A stretch of 64,000 nt of DNA from Streptomyces sp. GESEQ-35 (GTDB lineage: Bacteria; Actinomycetota; Actinomycetes; Streptomycetales; Streptomycetaceae): assembly GCF_017948485.1 (NCBI RefSeq), contig NZ_JAFFSX010000002.1:62001-126000 (forward strand), in the 5' to 3' direction. Both the position numbers and the translations under genes were made by a program. Below, piece after piece: positions 49,663 through 56,759 of the stretch (within the stretch, counting starts at the first letter, position 1; each line of letters starts with the position of its first letter). Below the pieces are notes generated by a model. The model searched no databases, had not been told where the DNA came from, and saw nothing but the letters and a program-made list of their open reading frames with translations.

Positions 49663-49800
49663 ATGCGGGATGTGACGGCTGAACTGATAGCCGAGTGGCG
49701 TGACGAACTGACCAGACTGACCGGCTCGTTGGGGCGTCTGTTCAACCGGCCTGAGCCGCGGGTGGTGTTCGCGCAGTTCATCGGGTGTGGATCCAGGTGA
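49663..49800 (+). pseudogene. IS701-type transposase, N-terminal remnant
   Basis: MRDVTAELIAEWRDELTRLT then GSLGRLFNRPEPRVVFAQFI matches the N-terminus of IS701-family transposases. Homology stops abruptly near 49782 and the frame closes at 49800. Confidence 0.7.
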
Positions 49801-50048
49801 GTGACCGGCATCATGAGCCGCGGAGCCATAGGGAGACCCTCGAGCGCCCGGTCGAGCGTCTCCCGGTCGGTCGCCTGCCACACCCCGAGGGCAGGGAGCC
49901 CGTCCGGGCGGAGCCAGAGACGGCGCAGCAGGCCCGCCGACGCAGCGTTGCCGGCGGCCACTGCCTCCTGCTGCCACTTGTCTGCGAGCTGATCCGGAGC
50001 CAGGCCGCTGGTGTCGCCCAGGACGAACTCGACGAAGTACTCGCGCCG
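49784..50048 (-). pseudogene. Muconolactone-isomerase-like gene remnant
   Basis: REYFVEFVLGDTSGLAPDQL, then ADKWQQEAVAAGNAASAGLL, WLRPDGLPALGVWQATDRET and MMPVTHLDPHPMN resemble muconolactone delta-isomerase/YciI-like small proteins. The start is fused to an MFS fragment and the end meets the IS701 remnant, so both boundaries are damaged. Confidence 0.6.
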
Positions 50049-50310
50049 GCCGTCGCGGCGCGGCGTTGACTGCAGCGGCGACGCTCGCCAGGATCGCGAG
50101 GCCGGGGGCGACGCCGAGGTGCTGGGCGGAGGTGAGCAGCGCCGAGGCGATCTCCGGTTGTCGTCGTCCACTCCATGGACTGCGGCCTGGTTCGGGCGAT
50201 GACGCCGGTCCCGAAGCCGAGGGCGATCACCAGCGTCGCCGGTGCCATCCCGGTCCAGAGGTCCGTCTCGGTCGCGATCAGGGAGGACCAGACCAGCGGG
50301 CTCGCGCTGC
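50049..50310 (-). pseudogene. MFS (DHA2-type) transporter fragment
   Basis: Two separated pieces in different frames: VWSSLIATETDLWTGMAPAT then LVIALGFGTGVIA (50190-50300), and IASALLTSAQHLGVAPGLAI then LASVAAAVNA (50058-50150). They match the last helices of drug-exporter-type MFS proteins. Confidence 0.6.
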
Positions 50311-50721
50311 GGCGCTGGGTGAGCGCGAACGCGAGAGGAGCGTGACCGCACCCCGTGCCGCCGGTGCCGGGTACTGTTTCCACGGCCGCCAGCCGTCCGG
50401 TGTGGCGCTCCGCGTCCACGACGTGCACTGGCCTGAGAGCCTGCGCTGGCGCAGGATGGCGACGATCCGGTCGACTTGCGCCTGTGACAGAGGAGGCGCG
50501 CCCTCGGCCTTGGCGGCTCCCGCCTTCCGGAGGTCCTCGAGTACGACCGCAGAGGCCGGGCGGCGCGGCCATGGTGTTCGCGAGGCGCTCTGATTGTCGG
50601 CGTGCTCTACGCTCACGGTCGTGCGTGCCGAGCGTCGAACCGACCGTGGTACATCGCTGCTGTTCTCGGCTGTGTCGTTTGCTGCAGCTGATGAACCCGA
50701 CAGTTGCCTCCTTCCGACCCG

Positions 50722-51150
50722 GTCCAGCTGCCACAGGTGCATCGGCGTCTCACGCTGCCACCGGCGGTACGTGAGCGGATGCTGCTGTTCCTGGGCGCGG
50801 ACCAGGCCATTGCGGGACAGCACCCGGTGGACCGTGGCCCGCGACGGCGCCGACTCCAGCCCGCGGCCGGACAGCTCGTGGGAGATCCGGCGGGCACCCC
50901 ACCGGGGATGTCGGCGGCGCAGCTCGCAGATCTCGGCCTCAACCTCGGCGGACAGGCGCGTGGGACTGTTCCGCGGCCGGCGGGAGCGATCCAGCAGACC
51001 GGGCATGCCCTCCTGCTCGAACCGCCGCCGCCAGTTGTGCAGGGTCTGGCGCGAGGTGCCGTACCGGGCCGCGACCTCACCGATCGGAGACCCGCCGAGC
51101 ACTTCGCGGACAGCCCGGTAGCGGTACTCGGCCAACTGCTGTACATCCAC
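50722..51150 (-). pseudogene. IS481-type transposase, truncated
   Basis: From GTG 51150: VQQLAEYRYRAVREVLGGSP, IGEVAARYGTSRQTLHNWRR, LDRSRRPRNSPTRLSAEVEA, HPRWGARRISHEL and ETPMHLWQLD. This is the HTH half of an IS481-family transposase. The sequence ends at MHLWQLD, exactly where the catalytic DDE core should begin (normally D-I-V-G). Upstream, TGTCAACCATGTCC (51214) may be the IS terminus. Confidence 0.8.
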
Positions 51151-51239
51151 GACTCCGACGGAAGCGCCGCTGCCGCACCGGCAGTTGGGGGATAGCGGAC
51201 GTTCAGCCGAACGTGTCAACCATGTCCAGAGCACAAACG

Positions 51240-51581
51240 GTTAAGCATCTCCTGAGACCTCACACCGACAGCCTCCTTCCTACGACTGGTCTTCGCCTGC
51301 CCGCAGCAGCGCTGCCATGCCCACCCATGACCGACGAAGCCGGTGCCAAGCGCGGAAGCTCGGCTCGGAGCCCGGGTCGATCGCAACGTCGGATTTCAGG
51401 GGAGGTGGCGATCGCAAGTATCGCAACCGAAGCATGTGAACTGAGGTGCTTCACCAACTGCGAGTTAGTGCCTGTTTGTATCCCTCGGCACGCCTTTGAC
51501 CAGTCATTTTGTGTGGTTGGTCGAGAGTGAGGTCAAACGGCGGCGGTGAATAGGGTTAAGAACGGCAATCGAAGCATGTCT
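51240..51581. other. About 340 bp of A/T-richer sequence without a gene
   Basis: Noticeably lower in GC than the neighbours. It contains two copies of CGAAGCATGT (51429 and 51570) and an imperfect GTGCC/GGCAC repeat near 51469-51490. It may be a terminal or non-coding part of the degraded element. Confidence 0.45.
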
Positions 51582-51614
51582 CAGTACGTGCTGCGCAGCC
51601 TGATCCGCAAGTAA
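51582..51614 (+). pseudogene. Orphan 3' end resembling aconitase
   Basis: CAG TAC GTG CTG CGC AGC CTG ATC CGC AAG TAA reads QYVLRSLIRK and stop. The first 15 bases equal the acnA sequence at 43944-43958, whose protein ends [10 protein letters not shown]. It is followed 44 bp later by a strong terminator. Best read as the original acnA end. Confidence 0.6.
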
Positions 51615-51657
51615 CAGATCGGGAAACCGGTCAAGTAACGGATCGCGTACGGCAGTT

Positions 51658-51689
51658 GGGCCGCATCCCCGGTGACGGGGGTGCGGCCC
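51658..51689 (+). terminator. Strong terminator after the orphan acnA end
   Basis: GGGCCGCATCCCC / GGGGGTGCGGCCC, 13 bp with one G-U pair and a 6-base loop, then TTCGCG. Probably the ancestral acnA terminator. Confidence 0.78.
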
Positions 51690-51772
51690 TTCGCGTACCG
51701 GCTTTTTGAGGACATCGCCCCGTCTCAGGTGGAACACAGGATTCCCCCAGCGGACCGGGACAGGATCGCAAC

Positions 51773-52498
51773 ATGTCTGGCACCTCTGGGCTGCGCACCG
51801 GCCGTATCCGCGTCCTCATCGTCGACGACGAGCCCGGTCTCACCGAACTGCTCGCCGTCGCCGTCACCGAGGCGGGCTGGCGACCCTACCCCGCCCTGGA
51901 CGGAGAGAGCGCGCTGCGGATCGCCCGCGGCTGCGCTCCGCACGCCGTCGTCCTGGACGGCATGCTGCCCGACCTGGACGGCCTCCAGGTGCTGCGCAGT
52001 CTGCGGTACGAGAAACCGGAGCTGCCCGTCCTGATGCTCACCGCCCGGGACGCCCTGGAGCACCGTATCGACGGGCTGTCGGCAGGCGCGGACGACTATG
52101 TGACCAAGCCGTTCTCCCTGGAGGAGGTCGTGCTGCGGCTGCGCGGGCTGCTGCGCCGCGCCGGGGCCGAGCGGCGGCCGGCCGACGACTCCGTACGGGT
52201 CCTCGGCGATCTCGTGCTGACGACGGAGAGCCGCGAGGTGCACCGCGCCGGCACCCCCGTCGAGCTCACCGCCAAGGAGTTCGACCTGCTCAGCCTGCTG
52301 CTGCACCATCCGCGCCAGGTACTGAGCAAGGCCCAGATCCTCGACCACGTCTGGAGCAGCTCCTTCGACGGCGGCGGCAACCTCGTCGAGGTCTACATCT
52401 CCAACCTGCGCCGCAAGCTCGACAAGGGGCGGGCGCCGATGATCCACACCATGCGCGGCATGGGCTACGCCATCAGACCGGGGGAGGAGGGCAGATGA
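51773..52498 (+). CDS. OmpR/PhoB-type response regulator
   Basis: 241 residues. The receiver has VLIVDDEPGL, phosphoacceptor Asp in VVLDGMLPDLDG, Thr in LMLTARD and Lys in YVTKPFSLEE. The C-terminal winged helix has ELTAKEFDLLSLLLHHPRQV, VYISNLRRKL and MIHTMRGMGYAI. Its stop overlaps the kinase start (ATGA). Confidence 0.94.
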   Translation: MSGTSGLRTGRIRVLIVDDEPGLTELLAVAVTEAGWRPYPALDGESALRIARGCAPHAVVLDGMLPDLDGLQVLRSLRYEKPELPVLMLTARDALEHRIDGLSAGADDYVTKPFSLEEVVLRLRGLLRRAGAERRPADDSVRVLGDLVLTTESREVHRAGTPVELTAKEFDLLSLLLHHPRQVLSKAQILDHVWSSSFDGGGNLVEVYISNLRRKLDKGRAPMIHTMRGMGYAIRPGEEGR

Positions 52499-54012
52499 CC
52501 GTCCGTTACCGCATGGCCCTGCGCACCCACTCGATGCGCACCCGCCTCCTCGTCTTCATCAGCGCCACGCTCGTCGCCGTGTGCGCTGCGATGGCCCTCA
52601 CAACCGTTTTCGTCCAACGCACCTATCTGCTGGGCAACCTGGACGACCGCGTCACCAACGCCGTCGAACGCAGCCTGGGCGGCGCCTCGCTCCATCCGGA
52701 CCTGGAGCGGGATCTGACGTTCCTCCGCGAGAGCGGCCATCCGGCCGGCATGCTCGCCGCGCGGGTCGACGACAGTGGCGGAATCATCTCCGGCGAGGTG
52801 GTCGGCCAGGACACCGAACCGAAACCGCTTACGACGGCCCAGCGCGAGGCCATGTCGGGCATCCGGACCGACGGCTCCAAGCACACCAGAACGGTCCCCG
52901 GCCTGGGCACCTACCGGATCACCGCCGTCGACTCCAGCGGTGTGCGCGTCCTGATCGGCCTCCCCATGGACGACGTACAGGACATGATCAGCGGCATGGT
53001 CGTGGTCGAAGCGGTCGTCGCGGCCGTCGGCCTCGCGGTCGCGGGCTGTGTCTGCGCGGTGGTCATACGACGGCAGCTGCGTCCGCTCGGCCGGGTCGCC
53101 GCCACCGCGGTCGAGGTCTCGCGGGCCCCACTGGACCGCGGCGAGGTGGCCGGGCTGACCCGGGTCCCCGCTGCCGACACCGACCCCGGCAGCGAGGCCG
53201 GTCAGGTCGGCGCAGCGCTCAACCGCATGATCGACCACGTGGAGTCCTCGCTCTCGGAACGCCAGCGCAGCGAGGACCGCATGCGCCGCTTCCTGGCCGA
53301 CGCCAGCCATGAACTCCGTACACCTCTGGCGTCGATCGCCGGCTACGCGGAACTGATGAACCGCGGCACGGACAGGATCGAGCCCGTGCTCGCCTGGCGC
53401 CGGGTCTCCGCGGAGTCGGCCCGGATGACCGGGCTGGTGGAGGACCTGTTGCTGCTGGCCCGGCTGGACGAGGGCCGGCCGCTGGAGTCCGCCGAAGTGG
53501 ACGTCGCGGCAGTGGTCGCCGAGGCCGTCTGGGACGCGCGGGCCGCGGGCGGCGGGCACGACTGGCAGCTGGAACTCCGCCTGGACGCAACGCCGCTGGT
53601 CCTGGGCGACGAGGCCCGCCTCCACCAGGTGGTGGCCAACCTGCTGGCCAACGCGCGGGTGCACACACCTGTGGGTACGAGGGTCGTCGCGACGGTGGAG
53701 ACCGGGGCCGCCGAGTGCGTCGTACGCATCCACGACGACGGTCCGGGCATCCCGCCCGGCCTCCTCCCGACCGTCTTCGAACGGTTCACCCGCGCCGACG
53801 CCTCCCGCACCCGCTCCGGGGGCACAGGCGGCGGGTCGGGGCTCGGGCTGGCCATCGTGGCGGCGATCACCGCGGCGCACGGCGGGAGCATCGACGTACG
53901 GAGCGAGCCGGGGCACACGGAGTTCACGGTGACGCTGCCGACTCTGCGGAGCGAGGCGCCGGTGCCACGCGTGGACGCGGTCGCGGAGCCGACCAGGGCC
54001 GGTGTGCGGTGA
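52495..54012 (+). CDS. Two-component sensor histidine kinase
   Basis: 505 residues. A membrane helix near residues 20-40 (LLVFISATLVAVCAAMALTT), an extracytoplasmic domain of about 115 residues, a second helix (MVVVEAVVAAVGLAVAGCVC), HAMP, then the H box FLADASHELRTPLASIAGYA, N box VVANLLANARVH, G1 IHDDGPGIPP and G2 GGSGLGLAIV. Signal unknown. Coupled with the response regulator. Confidence 0.94.
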   Translation: MTVRYRMALRTHSMRTRLLVFISATLVAVCAAMALTTVFVQRTYLLGNLDDRVTNAVERSLGGASLHPDLERDLTFLRESGHPAGMLAARVDDSGGIISGEVVGQDTEPKPLTTAQREAMSGIRTDGSKHTRTVPGLGTYRITAVDSSGVRVLIGLPMDDVQDMISGMVVVEAVVAAVGLAVAGCVCAVVIRRQLRPLGRVAATAVEVSRAPLDRGEVAGLTRVPAADTDPGSEAGQVGAALNRMIDHVESSLSERQRSEDRMRRFLADASHELRTPLASIAGYAELMNRGTDRIEPVLAWRRVSAESARMTGLVEDLLLLARLDEGRPLESAEVDVAAVVAEAVWDARAAGGGHDWQLELRLDATPLVLGDEARLHQVVANLLANARVHTPVGTRVVATVETGAAECVVRIHDDGPGIPPGLLPTVFERFTRADASRTRSGGTGGGSGLGLAIVAAITAAHGGSIDVRSEPGHTEFTVTLPTLRSEAPVPRVDAVAEPTRAGVR

Positions 54013-54087
54013 GCCGGCCGCATTCCGGGGCGAGTGCCCAATCTCCTTCTGGCAGAAGGCAGTTGAGTCGGATTAGGGTTCGACCAC

Positions 54088-54690
54088 ATGGCTGTCAACT
54101 TCAATGATCACTATCATCCGCTGCTGCTGAAGCAGGTGCCGGAAGGAGCGCTGACGGCACTGGATGTCGGGTGCGGCACGGGGCAGTTCGCCCGGCTGCT
54201 CGCAGGGCAGGGACTCGACACCGAAGGCGTGGACGCCCATGCCGACGTCATCGAGGCGGCGCAAGCGTCCGGCGGGGGTCCTCGCTACCGACAGGCCGAC
54301 GTACGCCAACTGGACTTACCGGACGCGCACTACGACGTCATTTCGTGCATCGCCAGCCTCCATCACATGCCGTTCGACTCGGTACTGACCTTGCGGAAGG
54401 CCCTCGCCCCGGGAGGCGTTCTGGTCGTGCTGGGGGTCTATCCGGTCAGCACGGCCACCGACTTCGTGTGTGCACTCCCGGCAAGGTGTCTGCTCAGGGC
54501 GGACCGGCTCCTGAGCAGGCGCGATCCCGCCCCGCCCGTTCAGGTGCCGATCGTCTGGCCACCGCCCCTGACCTACGCCGAGACCCGCGCCGAATCCGCC
54601 CGTCTGCTGCCCGGTTCGACCATGCGCCGCCTGCTGTTCTGGCGGTACCTGCTGGTGTACCGGGCCACTGAGGCCTTCGCCTCCGGGTGA
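54088..54690 (+). CDS. Class I SAM-dependent methyltransferase, with a TTA codon
   Basis: 200 residues. The SAM motif is LTALDVGCGTGQFARLLAGQ, followed by EGVDAHADVIEAAQ, RQADVRQLDLPD and CIASLHHMPFDSVLTLRKAL. Codon 77 (54316-54318) is TTA, the rare leucine codon read by bldA tRNA in Streptomyces, so translation may be limited to late growth. Substrate unknown. No strong Shine-Dalgarno. Confidence 0.85.
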   Translation: MAVNFNDHYHPLLLKQVPEGALTALDVGCGTGQFARLLAGQGLDTEGVDAHADVIEAAQASGGGPRYRQADVRQLDLPDAHYDVISCIASLHHMPFDSVLTLRKALAPGGVLVVLGVYPVSTATDFVCALPARCLLRADRLLSRRDPAPPVQVPIVWPPPLTYAETRAESARLLPGSTMRRLLFWRYLLVYRATEAFASG

Positions 54691-54692
54691 CG

Positions 54693-55069
54693 TCACAACG
54701 GTTCGACGGTGAAACCGGGACCGGTGACGAAGCCGTCGGCCACGACGGGCGGGCCGGCCTGGTTCGCCTCGCGCACGACCGCCCAGGCGTCCGTCACCGG
54801 ACCCATGTGCCCGAGCTTGTCGGGGTTGGTCACCGAGCGGACCGTCTGGTTCCGGCCGCCGAGGATGTCGAGCGCCAAGGCGTTGAGGACCTTGCCGTCC
54901 CGCTCGCGGAAAAGCGCCGCCCCAGGCCGGCCGTTCACCTCGCGCGGCTCCACCGCGACACCGACGCGCACCAACGGCGCGAGAACCACGACGAGCACCT
55001 GCGCCACGCGCCCGACGCGGGCCGAGCGCAGCACCCTCTTGAACGGACGACACGGGCCCGATGGACACC
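54693..55069 (-). pseudogene. ECF sigma factor (SigJ-like), C-terminal SnoaL-domain remnant
   Basis: VEPREVNGRPGAALFRERDG, KVLNALALDILGGRNQTVRS then VTNPDKLGHMGPVTDAW matches the end of SigJ-type sigma factors with a SnoaL-like tail. Upstream the sequence degenerates and the sigma-2 and sigma-4 domains are absent. Confidence 0.72.
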
Positions 55070-55082
55070 ACCCACCGGGCCC
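55054..55082 (-). terminator. Possible terminator of the LPMO gene
   Basis: GGGCCCG (55054-55060) and CGGGCCC (55076-55082) with a 15-base loop, 16 bp after the LPMO stop on the minus strand. Short arms and no T-run. Confidence 0.45.
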
Positions 55083-55098
55083 GCCCGCAACGTCCCGC

Positions 55099-56193
55099 TC
55101 AGCCGACCCGGCAGGGCAGGGTCGCCGCCGAATCACCGCCGGAACCGGTTACGACGTAGCCGAACGTCGTGCTCTCGCCCGGATCCAGCGATCCGTTCCA
55201 GTCGGCGTTGTGGACCATCACGTCCTGCCCGCTGTACGTCGGATTGCCGCTCCACAGACTGTCGACCCGCTGACCGCTCGCCAGTGTCCAGTCGACCATC
55301 CAGCCGAGCATCGGGACGTCCCCGGAGTTGGTGACGGTCACCTCGGACTGGTAGCCGCCGCTCCAACTTCCGGTCGTCCTCCGGGCGGCCGTGCAGGTGC
55401 CCGGCACCGGGTCGGTCGGGTTGCCGGGCTCCTTGATACCGGTTACCTCGCCGTTGCCGCCGTCGAAGACGACGTCGGAGCAGGAGTAGAAGGTCTCCGC
55501 ACTGTCCGAGCGCTGCCACACCATGTAGACGAGGTGCCGCCCCGACTTGCCCGCGGGGAGCTGTCCGGACCAGGAGTAGTTGGCCTCGACCGTGCCCGGT
55601 GAACCGTTCAGCGGCGGGTGGTCGACGCTCAGGAACGGCTGCTCCTCCATGTCGTCCCAGGTGAGCGTCGTGGTCGGATCGAAGCCGTCCTTGGTGATGT
55701 ACACATAGAACCAACCCGGGTGCGCGGCCCAGGCGTTGTACGAGAAGTCGACGGTCGCGCCCGAGGTCAGATGGGTCAACGGCCAGTCGGCACTAGGGGT
55801 GTTGAAGCCCGTGAAGTTGGTGTTGCCGCCGCTGCACAGCTCGCCGTCCGGCACAAAGCCGCGAGTGCGGCCGGCACCGTCCGAGCGCAGCACGGAGAAC
55901 CAGTTGTAGAACGGCGTGGTGCCGCTGACCTGCTGTGCCGTCTTGCAGGCCGGGTTGACGGGCTTGATCTCACCGGTGTCGGTCAGCCCGTCCTGCCAGC
56001 ACAGGAAGGTGCGGCTGCCGGGCTTCATCGGGGTGCCGTGGGCCTCCGCCTTGCCACCGGCCGTGACGATCAGGCCGAGGGCCGGGACCGTCGTGAGCAG
56101 GGACAGGAGGACGAGGAGGAGGGCTCCTCGGCGGGTCGGGAGCGGTAATCGGGGTCGGGGGCGGGGAGTTGAGGATGCGGCTGTCACGGACAT
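55099..56193 (-). CDS. Secreted lytic polysaccharide monooxygenase (AA10) with CBM2
   Basis: 364 residues. A long signal peptide with Arg-rich start (RPRPRLPLPTRRGALLLVLL) ends before HGTPMKPGSR, so the mature N-terminus is the copper-binding His of the histidine brace; the second His is in AWAAHPGWFYVYITK. After a short linker (KEPGNPTDPVPGTC) a family-2 carbohydrate-binding module follows (TGSWSGGYQSEVTVTNSGD, DWTLASGQRVDSLWSG). A CebR box 99 bp upstream points to cellulose or cello-oligosaccharide control. Start: ATG 56193; GTG 56187 is possible. Confidence 0.92.
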   Translation of the reverse strand: MSVTAASSTPRPRPRLPLPTRRGALLLVLLSLLTTVPALGLIVTAGGKAEAHGTPMKPGSRTFLCWQDGLTDTGEIKPVNPACKTAQQVSGTTPFYNWFSVLRSDGAGRTRGFVPDGELCSGGNTNFTGFNTPSADWPLTHLTSGATVDFSYNAWAAHPGWFYVYITKDGFDPTTTLTWDDMEEQPFLSVDHPPLNGSPGTVEANYSWSGQLPAGKSGRHLVYMVWQRSDSAETFYSCSDVVFDGGNGEVTGIKEPGNPTDPVPGTCTAARRTTGSWSGGYQSEVTVTNSGDVPMLGWMVDWTLASGQRVDSLWSGNPTYSGQDVMVHNADWNGSLDPGESTTFGYVVTGSGGDSAATLPCRVG

Positions 56194-56291
56194 GACAGTT
56201 CTACGTCCCTTCGCTCGGCGGTCGTGAGGAACGTGCGCACGTGGATGCGGGGGACGGGAGTGGTCCTGGGCGGGTTCCGGTCCACCGGGTG

Positions 56292-56305
56292 TGGGAGCGC
56301 TCCCA
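56292..56305. promoter_or_regulatory. CebR operator
   Basis: TGGGAGCGCTCCCA, a perfect 14-bp palindrome identical to the published CebR box of Streptomyces (cellobiose/cellotriose-responsive repressor). It lies 99 bp before the LPMO start. Confidence 0.9.
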
Positions 56306-56361
56306 CCCCCCGCTGTGGGGAAAGTAGCGCCGCGTTGCCCACTTGTAAACGCCTGACGCAA

Positions 56362-56391
56362 GAGGGCCGCACCGGGGTGGGTGCGGCCCTC
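56362..56391. terminator. Terminator-like hairpin in a divergent promoter region
   Basis: GAGGGCCGCACC / GGTGCGGCCCTC, a perfect 12-bp repeat with a 6-base loop, then GTTGG. No gene ends here; it lies between the LPMO and GH92 promoters. Confidence 0.6.
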
Positions 56392-56548
56392 GTTGGAGCA
56401 GGGGAAATCCGGACAGCGTGCGAGCGCGGGCCCGTTGGCCGCTCCGGGCGGACCCGGTGGACTGGTCCACCGGGCCCGCGAGCCGGGTCGGCAAGGGGGG
56501 TGGGGGACCGACCCGGGTGTTGTGTGGCTTGTGACGACACCGCCGTGC

Positions 56549-56606
56549 GACAACGTTGTCTAATAGTCTGTGAAGTGACTGTACCGCGTCAACCGACAAC
56601 GATGTC
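56549..56606. promoter_or_regulatory. Pair of LacI-type operators upstream of GH92
   Basis: GACAACGTTGTC (56549-56560) is a perfect 12-bp palindrome; GACAACGATGTC (56595-56606) differs by one base. They are 46 bp apart, 154-211 bp before the GH92 start. The central CG is typical of LacI-family sites. Confidence 0.65.
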
Positions 56607-56759
56607 AAGCGAGTTGCCGCGTTGACCCGTCCGTGTGGCCGAGCCGCGTGCCGGCACGGCCGTACGCGGTCTTCCGTGGTACCGGTGGCGCACGCTACTG
56701 TCCCCGCGGCTTGTGCGACCTGTGGTGCGCGACCCGTCCGAAGGAGGAGGGGCCGCGTC

